15,865 bases of DNA, taken from NCBI GenBank assembly GCA_019309605.1, contig JAFDFW010000190.1, positions 1-15,865 on the forward strand, read 5' to 3'. Position 1 is the stretch's first letter. Each line of letters starts with the position of its first letter. The notes below the pieces were generated by a model. That model searched no databases. It was given only the letters and a program-made list of their open reading frames with translations, and was not told the DNA's origin. Below, in pieces: positions 8,072 to 13,941 of this stretch. The stretch is from Deltaproteobacteria bacterium. GTDB taxonomy: Bacteria; Myxococcota_A; Polyangia; Polyangiales; Houyiibacteriaceae. The position numbers were made by a program, and so were the translations under genes.

Positions 8072-9709
8072 TTACGCAGCGCTTCCGGCCGCTTTGCTAT
8101 CGGTGTGCGTTGCTTCTCTGATCGCGAGTATCCGGTTGATGGCGGCGAGATAGGCCTTGGCGCTTGCGACGATGATATCGGTGTGCGCGCCGTGGCCGTG
8201 GAACACCCGCGCTCGCGAGTGCTCGTACTGTGGATTGATCTTGTCGGGCGGTGCATCATCGTCTTGGGGCGACACACGCACACTCACCTCGCCGAGGGCA
8301 TCGATGCCCTCAGTTACCGACTGAACATTATACTCGAGCAAGGTGCAGGGCACGTCCACGAGCAACTGGACGGCCTTGTACACCGCATCGACTGGGCCGG
8401 TGCCGACCTCCGCTGCGGTTTGCGTTTGTCCATCTGGCCCGGTGAGCTTGACGGTGGCCGTAGGCATTCCGGTTCCGCAGCCGACCTGGATCGCGTCGAG
8501 CTTCCAGTACTCCTTCGGCTGATAGAGCTCGTCGCTCACAACGGCCAACAAGTCAGCATCGGTGATGTGCTTCTTCTTGTCCGCGAGCTTCTTGAAGCGT
8601 GCGAACGCCTTGTCGAGGCCATCGCCAGACACGGGGTAGCCAAGCTCTGCTAAACGATTCGCAAATGCGTGGCGTCCGGAATGCTTGCCGAGGACGAGCT
8701 GCGTCTGACCCGCACCCACCGTTTCGGGGCGCATGATCTCGTAGGTGTCCTCATGCTTGAGCATGCCGTCCTGGTGAATGCCAGCCTCGTGCGCAAACGC
8801 GTTCGCGCCAACGATCGCCTTGTTGGGCTGTACGACCATGCCGGTCACCTTGCTCACCAAACGGCTAGCGCGCGTGAGCTGTGTGGTGTCGACATGCGTG
8901 CCGATGCCGAAGAGGTCGCGCCGCACATAAAGCGCCATGACGACCTCTTCGAGCGAGGCGTTGCCCGCGCGCTCGCCGATACCGTTGACCGCGACTTCGA
9001 CCTGCCGAGCGCCGTTGACCACTGCCGAGAGGCTGTTGGCCACCGCCATTCCAAGATCGTCGTGGCAATGAACGCTGATGACCGCGCTGTCGATGCCGGG
9101 CACGTTCTTCCGGATCATCGCGATGCGCTCACCAAACTCCACGGGGATCGTGTAACCGACCGTATCCGGAATGTTCAGTGTGGTTGCTCCCGCCTCGATG
9201 GCAGCCTGGAGTGCCTCGTACAGGAAGTCCATCTCCGTCCGGCCCGCATCCTCGGGGCTGAACTCGACGTCTTCACAGAAGCTCCGCGCGTACGCGACCA
9301 TCTCGCTGATCCTCGCGAGCACCTCGGCCCTGCTCATACGAAGCTTGTGCTCGCGATGGATCGGGGATGTTGCGATGAACGTGTGGATCCGGCCGTGCTT
9401 CGCCGGCCTGACGGCCTCTGCAGCCTTGTCGATGTCGGACTTGTGCGCCCTCGCCAAGCTGCAGATCGTTGGAGGCTCGGAAACCGGCCGACCCTCGACC
9501 CCCGTCACGCCCACGGCCTCGGCGATGGTTTTCACCGCCCGCAAGTCGTCGGGAGAAGCGGCCGCGAAGCCGGCCTCGATCACATCCACGCCGAGCCGCG
9601 ATAGAGTCTTCGCCACCTCTAGCTTTTCCGACGAGGTCATCGTCGCGCCAGGTGATTGCTCTCCATCTCGGAGCGTTGTGTCGAAGATCCGTACGTGGTC
9701 AGGTTGCAT
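8072..9709 (-). CDS. leuA: 2-isopropylmalate synthase
   Basis: Condenses 2-oxoisovalerate with acetyl-CoA, the committed step of leucine synthesis. 545 residues, slightly above E. coli (523). The catalytic TIM barrel shows FDTTLRDGEQSPGATM (R14, D15), the IEAGFAAASPDD block of true LeuA as opposed to the IEGGWPGSNP of CimA, metal ligands H214 and H216 (SVHCHDDLG), and N250 in GIGERAGNASLEEV. Then follow the linker NAFAHEAGIHQDGMLK and a complete C-terminal regulatory domain from about residue 405, with EVGTGPVDAVYKAV and a late HGHGAHTDIIVASAKAYLAAINR segment, so leucine feedback inhibition is expected from family knowledge. ATG 9709 has GGGAG about 8 nt upstream. It lies 37 nt after ilvC and 8 nt before leuC. 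No frame problem is seen here. Confidence 0.96.
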   Translation of the reverse strand: MQPDHVRIFDTTLRDGEQSPGATMTSSEKLEVAKTLSRLGVDVIEAGFAAASPDDLRAVKTIAEAVGVTGVEGRPVSEPPTICSLARAHKSDIDKAAEAVRPAKHGRIHTFIATSPIHREHKLRMSRAEVLARISEMVAYARSFCEDVEFSPEDAGRTEMDFLYEALQAAIEAGATTLNIPDTVGYTIPVEFGERIAMIRKNVPGIDSAVISVHCHDDLGMAVANSLSAVVNGARQVEVAVNGIGERAGNASLEEVVMALYVRRDLFGIGTHVDTTQLTRASRLVSKVTGMVVQPNKAIVGANAFAHEAGIHQDGMLKHEDTYEIMRPETVGAGQTQLVLGKHSGRHAFANRLAELGYPVSGDGLDKAFARFKKLADKKKHITDADLLAVVSDELYQPKEYWKLDAIQVGCGTGMPTATVKLTGPDGQTQTAAEVGTGPVDAVYKAVQLLVDVPCTLLEYNVQSVTEGIDALGEVSVRVSPQDDDAPPDKINPQYEHSRARVFHGHGAHTDIIVASAKAYLAAINRILAIREATHTDSKAAGSAA

Positions 9710-9746
9710 GATTGATTCTCCCGACGCCGCGACGCGCGGTGCCTGC

Positions 9747-10760
9747 TTACTCTCCCTGTTTGATCTCTACCGGGTCGACGAATGGCATCATCGACCGAAG
9801 CTGCGTGCCCACCTTCTCGAGCGTCTGTTCCTGTTCGGCGCGCCGGATCGAGTTGAACTCCGGACGGCCGTTCTTGTTCTCGTCGATCCAACGCTTGGCG
9901 AAGGTGCCGTCCTGAATCTCCGCCAGGATCTGCTTCATCGCCTGCTTGCTCTCCTCGCCGATAACGCGCGGGCCGCTGACGTAATCGCCCCATTCGGCGG
10001 TGTTCGACACCGAGTAGCGCATGTAGTTGAGGCCGCCGCGATACATCAGGTCGACGATGAGCTTCAGCTCGTGAAGGCACTCGAAGTACGCAACCTCGGG
10101 CTGGTATCCCGCCTCAACCAAGGTCTCGAAACCGGCCTTCACCAGCTCCGATGCACCGCCGCACAGCACGGCCTGCTCGCCGAAGAGGTCGGTTTCCGTC
10201 TCCTCGGTGAAGGTCGTGGTCAGCACGCCAGCGCGCGCACAGCCGATCCCCGACGCGTATGACATCGCGAGCGCGTCGGCCTGGCCGGTCGCGTCCTGAT
10301 GAACTGCAAGAAGCCCAGGAACGCCGCCACCCTCTTGGTAGGTCTCACGCACACGGTGGCCGGGGCTCTTCGGCGCGATCATCGTGACGTCGACATTCTT
10401 GGGCGGTTCGATAGTGCCGTACCGGATGTTGAAGCCATGCGCGAACATCAGCATGTTACCCGCCTCGAGGTTCGGCGCGATGTGCTCTTCGTAGATCGCC
10501 GGCTGTGCAGTATCGGGCGCCAGGATCATGATCACATCTGCTTCCTTCGCCGCATCGCTCACCGACTTCACGGCCAATCCGGCTGCCTCGGCCTTGGCCT
10601 TGCTCTTGCTGCCGTCCTGCAAACCAACGCGCACGTCGACGCCGCTCTCCTTCAAGTTGAGGGAGTGGGCGTGGCCCTGCGAGCCGTAGCCGATGATCGC
10701 CACCTTCTTGCCTCGAATCAGCGAGAGGTCGGCATCTTTTTCATAGCGAATCTGGGTCAT
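9747..10760 (-). CDS. ilvC: ketol-acid reductoisomerase, class I
   Basis: Mg-dependent isomerisation and NADPH reduction of acetolactate or acetohydroxybutyrate, the second shared step of Val, Leu and Ile synthesis. At 337 residues it is a short class I enzyme. GYGSQG is at 24-29, the cofactor loop following VRVGL has the serine/lysine-rich DGSKSKAKAE typical of NADPH users, H108 (AHGFNI) and K131 (IAPKSPGH) are present, and the metal ligands D191 and E195 (TDLFGEQ) plus E227 and E231 (FECLHE) are all in place. The C-terminal knot region shows MYRGGLNYMRYSVSNTAEWGDY. ATG 10760 has an AGAGAG purine tract upstream and lies 28 nt after ilvN. The gene is intact. Confidence 0.97.
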   Translation of the reverse strand: MTQIRYEKDADLSLIRGKKVAIIGYGSQGHAHSLNLKESGVDVRVGLQDGSKSKAKAEAAGLAVKSVSDAAKEADVIMILAPDTAQPAIYEEHIAPNLEAGNMLMFAHGFNIRYGTIEPPKNVDVTMIAPKSPGHRVRETYQEGGGVPGLLAVHQDATGQADALAMSYASGIGCARAGVLTTTFTEETETDLFGEQAVLCGGASELVKAGFETLVEAGYQPEVAYFECLHELKLIVDLMYRGGLNYMRYSVSNTAEWGDYVSGPRVIGEESKQAMKQILAEIQDGTFAKRWIDENKNGRPEFNSIRRAEQEQTLEKVGTQLRSMMPFVDPVEIKQGE

Positions 10761-10788
10761 GTGTCTCTCTACTTCTCTACAAGGGGGG

Positions 10789-11250
10789 TTATGCCGCTGA
10801 GTTGCGGGAGGCAGGCACTGTGGGGTGAGCGAGATCGTGCTTTTCGACGCCGCGGGTCATCGCGACCGTGCCGGTCTGCACCAACTCCAGAATGCCAAAG
10901 GGCCTGAGAACCGAGACGAGGCCTTCGACCTTGTCCTGCGGTCCAGTGATTTCGATCGTGACTCGCTCGGGTGACATATCGATCGCGCGCGCGCGAAACA
11001 CCTCACAGATCTTCAAGATTTCGTCGCGCTGCTCACGGTTGCAGTTGACCTTGATCAACGCGAGCACGCGATTGATCGACTGCTTGTGCGTGATGTCATC
11101 GACCCACAGCACGTTGACCATCTTGTAGAGGTTCGCTTCGATGCGTTTTGCTTTGTCCGCATCCGCATCGCAGACGATCGTCATACGCGAAACACCCGCC
11201 TCGTGGGTCGCGCCAACGTTGAGCGAGTCGATGTTGAAACTGCGGCGGGT
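10789..11250 (-). pseudogene. ilvN: acetolactate synthase small (regulatory) subunit, N-terminus missing
   Basis: Regulatory ACT-domain subunit that binds valine and activates IlvB. The recognisable frame begins at about 11250 as TRRSFNIDSLNVGATHEAGV and then SRMTIVCDADADKAKRIEANLYK, followed by VLWVDDITHKQSINRVLALIKV, the CEVFRARAIDMSPE block, and ends PFGILELVQTGTVAMTRG plus a short tail, TAA at 10789-10791. In homologues the frame is preceded by about 25 residues carrying the first ACT strand and helix (the VEDKPGVLxRV region). Here an in-frame TGA occurs at 11263-11265 and no ATG, GTG or TTG lies between it and the internal ATG at 11184 (MTIVCD), so an initiator and the first third of the ACT domain are absent. 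It overlaps the read-through end of ilvB. The loss coincides with loss of the ilvB stop, implying one deletion across the gene boundary. Confidence 0.85.
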
Positions 11251-12967
11251 GCGGTCGCTCGATCATGTCGTCGAGGTCGGCCCCGGCCGCAACCATTGGG
11301 TACACGGAGTCTTCTTGCTCGACGCGGAAATCGATGACCACGGTGCCCTCGGTGGCTTCCGCCGTTCGAACCGCGTCCTCCACGTCCGAGCGCTTCTCGA
11401 CGCGAATGCCCGTCAATCCATGTGCATCCGCGAGCTTGACGAAATCCGGGCTGAGCATCGGCGTCGCGACGTAGCGGCCGCCAAAAAAGAACTCCTGCCA
11501 CTGCCGCACCATGCCAAGGAAGCCATTGTTGATGATGGCCACGTTGACCTTGATGCCTTCCTGCGCGCAGGTGGAGAGTTCAGCCGCCGTCATCTGGAAG
11601 CCCCCGTCGCCGCAGATGACCCACACCGAGTCATCGGGCTCCGCGAACTTGGCGCCGATCGCCGCAGGCAATGCAAAGCCCATGGTGCCGAGGCCGCCGG
11701 AGGTGATCAGTTTTCGCGGGTAGTCGTGCTTGTAGTACTGCGCTTCCCACATCTGGTGCTGGCCAACGTCGGTCACGACCAGGGCCTTGCCTTCCGTGAA
11801 GCGGTAGAGGTCATGGATGACGTGGGCAGCGTAAAGCTTGCCCGAATCCGGAAGGTTCTTGATGTCTTTGACCGCCGAGCCGCCCTGGATGTCCTCGATG
11901 TACGCCAACCACTCGGGGCGGTCGCACTTGTCGACATGCGGGAGCATCTCCTTCAGGACGGTCTTGGCGTCACCGACAATCGGCACGTCGACGTGAACGT
12001 TCTTGTTGATTTCCGCCGGGTCGAGCTCGATGTGGATCTTCTTCGCGTTCTGGGCGTACGTCTTGAGGTTACCGGTCACGCGGTCGTCGAACCGCATGCC
12101 GACGGCGATGATCAAATCGGCGTCTTGAATCGCCTTGTTGACCCAAGTCTCCCCGTGCATTCCCATCATGCCGAGGTTGCGAGGGTGGGTCGCAGGAAAC
12201 CCGCCGAGGCCCAGCAACGTACAGGCCACCGGAATATTTGTCTTTTCGACGAACTCCAGCAGCGTCTCCGTCGCCTGCGCCTTGATCACGCCGTGCCCAG
12301 AAAAGAGGATCGGGCGTTTGGCGCCCTTGATCAGCTCGACTGCATCCTCGAGCTGCTCTGCCAACGGCGCGTAGTCGGGGCGGTAGCCGGGGAGCACGAT
12401 TTCATCGTCGTTCCACTCGAACACGCAACTCTGCTGCTGCGCATCCTTGGTGATGTCGACGACGACCGGGCCAGGCCGACCCGAACGCGCGATATAAAAC
12501 GCCTCGCGGATGGTCGGCGCGATTTGCTCTGGTTTCGTCACCAGGTAGTTGTGCTTGGTGACCGGAATGGTGCAGCCCGTGATGTCGGTCTCCTGGAATG
12601 CATCACTGCCGATGAGCTGCGACGGGACCTGGCCGGTGATGCACACCATCGGGATGGAGTCGAGCATGGCCGTGGCGATGCCGGTTACCAGGTTAGTCGC
12701 GCCTGGGCCCGAGGTTGCGATACAAACACCGACTTGCCCTGAGGCGCGAGCGTAGCCGTCGGCCATGTGGGAGGCGCCTTGCTCGTGGCGCGTGAGCACA
12801 TGGTGGATCGGGTACTCAATCATCGCGTCATAGGCGGGCATGATCGCACCGCCCGGATAACCGAAGCAAACCTCGACCCCCTCGCGTACGAGCGCTTCCC
12901 AGATGATGCGGGATCCGGAAAGCGATTCGCCGATGCGATTTTCGAGCTTGGGATTGGCGGCTGTCAC
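11096..12967 (-). CDS. ilvB: acetolactate synthase catalytic subunit, C-terminus runs on out of its own stop
   Basis: ThDP- and FAD-dependent condensation of two pyruvates, or pyruvate plus 2-oxobutyrate: the first shared step of branched-chain amino acid synthesis. GTG 12967 is chosen because AAGGAG (complement of 12974-12979) sits 6 nt upstream; the open frame continues further but runs through the attenuator terminator. Order: ThDP pyrimidine domain with FGYPGGAIMPAYDA and catalytic E62 (TRHEQGASHMADGYARASG), the central FAD domain, and the ThDP diphosphate domain with GDGGFQMT at 453-460 and NN at 480-481. Genuine family sequence ends near residue 570 (YPMVAAGADLDDMI). After that the expected stop is absent and about 53 residues are read from ilvN in the wrong frame to 11096. 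The catalytic domains are complete, so activity may survive the junk tail. Confidence 0.92.
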   Translation of the reverse strand: MTAANPKLENRIGESLSGSRIIWEALVREGVEVCFGYPGGAIMPAYDAMIEYPIHHVLTRHEQGASHMADGYARASGQVGVCIATSGPGATNLVTGIATAMLDSIPMVCITGQVPSQLIGSDAFQETDITGCTIPVTKHNYLVTKPEQIAPTIREAFYIARSGRPGPVVVDITKDAQQQSCVFEWNDDEIVLPGYRPDYAPLAEQLEDAVELIKGAKRPILFSGHGVIKAQATETLLEFVEKTNIPVACTLLGLGGFPATHPRNLGMMGMHGETWVNKAIQDADLIIAVGMRFDDRVTGNLKTYAQNAKKIHIELDPAEINKNVHVDVPIVGDAKTVLKEMLPHVDKCDRPEWLAYIEDIQGGSAVKDIKNLPDSGKLYAAHVIHDLYRFTEGKALVVTDVGQHQMWEAQYYKHDYPRKLITSGGLGTMGFALPAAIGAKFAEPDDSVWVICGDGGFQMTAAELSTCAQEGIKVNVAIINNGFLGMVRQWQEFFFGGRYVATPMLSPDFVKLADAHGLTGIRVEKRSDVEDAVRTAEATEGTVVIDFRVEQEDSVYPMVAAGADLDDMIERPHPPQFQHRLAQRWRDPRGGCFAYDDRLRCGCGQSKTHRSEPLQDGQRAVGR

Positions 12968-12979
12968 GAGGGTCTCCTT
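12965..12979 (-). promoter_or_regulatory. ribosome-binding site deciding the ilvB GTG start
   Basis: On the minus strand AAGGAG (complement of 12974-12979) is followed after 6 nt by GTG at 12967-12965. It is the strongest Shine-Dalgarno match in the leader and fixes the ilvB start well downstream of the attenuator. Confidence 0.8.
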
Positions 12980-13044
12980 ACTTGCTGGCTGGCTCCAACT
13001 AGTTGATTCCAGGCGGCATTCAAGCAGCGTCGATCCAACAAGAA

Positions 13045-13075
13045 AGGCGCCGGGTCGAGCCTCGACCGGGCGCCT
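13045..13075. other. 31-bp near-perfect palindrome in the ilvB 5' leader
   Basis: AGGCGCCgGGTCGAG (13045-13059), one central base, then CTCGACCgGGCGCCT (13061-13075). The arms pair 14 of 15 positions, with one internal G/G mismatch. On the transcribed strand it is followed by TTTCTTGTT, a poor U-tract, so it could be a second weak terminator, an RNA-stabilising hairpin or a protein operator. It lies about 78 nt upstream of the ilvB start. It and the ribosome-binding site are the only structures recognised in the 12968-13164 non-coding stretch. Confidence 0.6.
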
Positions 13076-13164
13076 CGACTGCGGGCAAATTCCGGCATCC
13101 CGGACGCCTGCCGCTTTGTTGAAGTTTTGCGCTGTGAATGTCTTTTCATGAACTTTGGTCAAAC

Positions 13165-13195
13165 AAAAAAGCCCCCGCATGCTCGATGCGAGGGC
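13165..13195 (-). terminator. rho-independent attenuator terminator of the ilv-leu operon
   Basis: On the minus strand GCCCTCGCAT (13195-13186), loop CGAGC, ATGCGGGGGC (13180-13171), then six T residues (13170-13165). The stem is 10 bp with one G-U pair. It stands 43 nt after the leader peptide stop and about 200 nt before the ilvB start, where a premature terminator controlling the operon would be expected. Confidence 0.88.
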
Positions 13196-13260
13196 CAGAA
13201 ACTGAGTGGGTTGATTGTGGGTTGGTTCTGGTCCCCGCCTATGCCTGCGTAACGAGCAGG
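13190..13260 (-). promoter_or_regulatory. anti-terminator and protector hairpins of the attenuator
   Basis: Segment 2, GGGGACCAGAA (complement of 13226-13236), lies just after the leader peptide stop. It can pair with segment 3, TTCTGGCCCTC (complement of 13190-13200), 10 of 11 positions including one G-U. Segment 3 contains the ascending arm of the terminator, so the two structures exclude each other. A protector stem CCTGC (complement of 13256-13260) with GCAGG (complement of 13244-13248) forms over the last Leu codons of the leader peptide, and flanking GCC/GGC bases can extend it towards segment 2. A ribosome stalled on the Val, Ile or Leu codons would block that stem and favour anti-termination. 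The pairings are read by eye. Confidence 0.7.
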
Positions 13261-13358
13261 AGGCTAATAATGAGGCCGACTACAACTACAACACCACCAA
13301 CGAGACCCGCACGAAACGCGTCCACCGGTGCAGCCACAGCGATCGGATACCGAACCAT
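13239..13358 (-). CDS. branched-chain amino acid leader peptide (attenuator ORF)
   Basis: A 39-residue ORF from ATG 13358 to TAG 13239. Its last 22 residues, GLVGGVVVVVGLIISLLLVTQA less the final two within positions 18-37, hold seven Val, five Leu and two Ile. The run GTT GTA GTT GTA GTC is followed by GGC, then CTC ATT ATT AGC and CTC CTG CTC GTT. It precedes an anti-terminator/terminator pair and ilvB, as in known ilv leader peptides, so its role is to sense charged Val, Leu and Ile tRNAs by ribosome stalling. The start is uncertain: no good Shine-Dalgarno precedes ATG 13358, and the predicted transcription start is close to it, so translation may be leaderless or begin at an in-frame GTG (13337 or 13325). 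The hydrophobic stretch could alternatively be a single membrane helix, but the downstream RNA structures favour a leader peptide. Confidence 0.78.
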   Translation of the reverse strand: MVRYPIAVAAPVDAFRAGLVGGVVVVVGLIISLLLVTQA

Positions 13359-13364
13359 CTGCCC

Positions 13365-13393
13365 ATTCTGCTCGCAACCCCCCCCACCGTCAA
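13365..13393 (-). promoter_or_regulatory. candidate sigma70-type promoter for the ilv-leu operon
   Basis: On the minus strand TTGACG (complement of 13388-13393; 5 of 6 to consensus) is separated by exactly 17 nt from CAGAAT (complement of 13365-13370; 4 of 6). The spacer contains a run of eight G. Predicted transcription start falls at about 13357-13359, at the leader ATG. The first two bases of the -35 box are the outermost bases of the repeat element at 13392-13576. Confidence 0.5.
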
Positions 13394-13576
13394 GGGGGGA
13401 CACTCTCCACCCTTCCAACCCCACAGAATCACGCACCTTCTCAGCCGAAGATCGCAGCGACCTTTTTCTCCGGTTTTCAGACGGGTGTTGGCGACATTCG
13501 AAAGTAGTCGCTGCGATCTTTGGGTCAGAAGAACTGTAGTTTCGCGTAGTTGAGGGGGTGGAGAGTGTCCCCCCTT
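13392..13576. repeat. nested inverted-repeat (MITE/REP-like) element, 185 bp
   Basis: The outer arms are a perfect 21-bp inverted repeat (13392-13412 and 13556-13576) that starts AAGGGGGGACAC and ends GTGTCCCCCCTT; complementarity continues imperfectly inwards. Inside is a second perfect 14-bp inverted repeat, AAGATCGCAGCGAC (13448-13461) and GTCGCTGCGATCTT (13507-13520), with a 45-nt loop. No transposase gene or clear target-site duplication is visible. The right arm enters the DUF192 gene and supplies its last 16 codons and stop; the left end touches the operon promoter. This is the non-coding content between the leader peptide and DUF192. Non-autonomous mobilisation, for instance by a RAYT-type transposase elsewhere, is an inference. 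Confidence 0.8.
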
Positions 13577-13941
13577 AGCTCTAGTGCCAGCTGGGTGGCG
13601 GGGTGGCAGTAGGGGCCTGGGGCTTGGGCGGGGATGTGCTCGGTGGCGGTGATTTGGTGGGTTTGGGAGATGTAGAGGACTTGGATGGGGAAGGGGACGC
13701 CGGTGTTGCTGATGCAGACTTGGGATTCTCTGGGGAAGACGAGGAGTAGGGCCTCGTCTTCGGCTAGGGGGCCGTGGAGGCGGAGGCCTTCCTGGCGTTC
13801 GTATTCGGTTTCGGCGATCACGAGCTCTAGTTCGAGTTGCACGTTGCCGTCCGCGTCGAGGAGGCGAGCGTGTTGGGCGGGCCGGCCTTCGCCGCAACTC
13901 GTGACTCCGATCAACAGCAACAGCGTGACCGCATTTTTCAC
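13525..13941 (-). CDS. DUF192 lipoprotein with repeat-derived C-terminus
   Basis: A 138-residue exported protein of the DUF192 family; the function of the family is poorly defined. The start is GTG 13941, overlapping the stop of the upstream di-haem protein gene as GTGA, so the two are translationally coupled. Residues 1-16 are a lipoprotein signal: a short Lys-containing n-region, a LLLLIG core and lipobox VTSC with Cys16. DUF192 features follow: ETEYERQEGLRLHGPLAEDEALLLVFP, then CISNTGVPFPIQVLYIS (family pattern MxNTxxPLDIxFL) and the conserved PGPYCHPATQLALEL. At L122 the family sequence stops; residues 123-138 (RGDTLHPLNYAKLQFF) are encoded by the inverted-repeat element, and the usual last 15-20 residues (GxxxxxGxxxGD-type end) are missing. 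It is probably a damaged but possibly still folded copy. Confidence 0.82.
   Translation of the reverse strand: MKNAVTLLLLIGVTSCGEGRPAQHARLLDADGNVQLELELVIAETEYERQEGLRLHGPLAEDEALLLVFPRESQVCISNTGVPFPIQVLYISQTHQITATEHIPAQAPGPYCHPATQLALELRGDTLHPLNYAKLQFF

Noticed and set aside
8669..9604. 311-codon + strand frame
   Set aside because: Antisense shadow of leuA without recognisable motifs.
11141..12742. 533-codon open frame on the + strand
   Set aside because: It lies exactly antisense to ilvB, has no recognisable domain and is Arg/Asp/Val-rich, as expected for the complement of a GC-rich gene.
12968..13180. N-terminal extension of ilvB upstream of the GTG
   Set aside because: The stretch runs through the palindrome and starts inside the terminator hairpin, has no family similarity, and a strong ribosome-binding site sits before GTG 12967.
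12968..13391. T-box riboswitch controlling the operon
   Set aside because: No T-box consensus (AGGGUGGNACCGCG-like) was found; the leader peptide with alternative hairpins explains the terminator better.
13286..13897. Pro/Arg-rich 203-codon frame on the minus strand
   Set aside because: It is an alternative frame of the DUF192 gene and crosses the inverted-repeat element; low-complexity composition, no homology seen.
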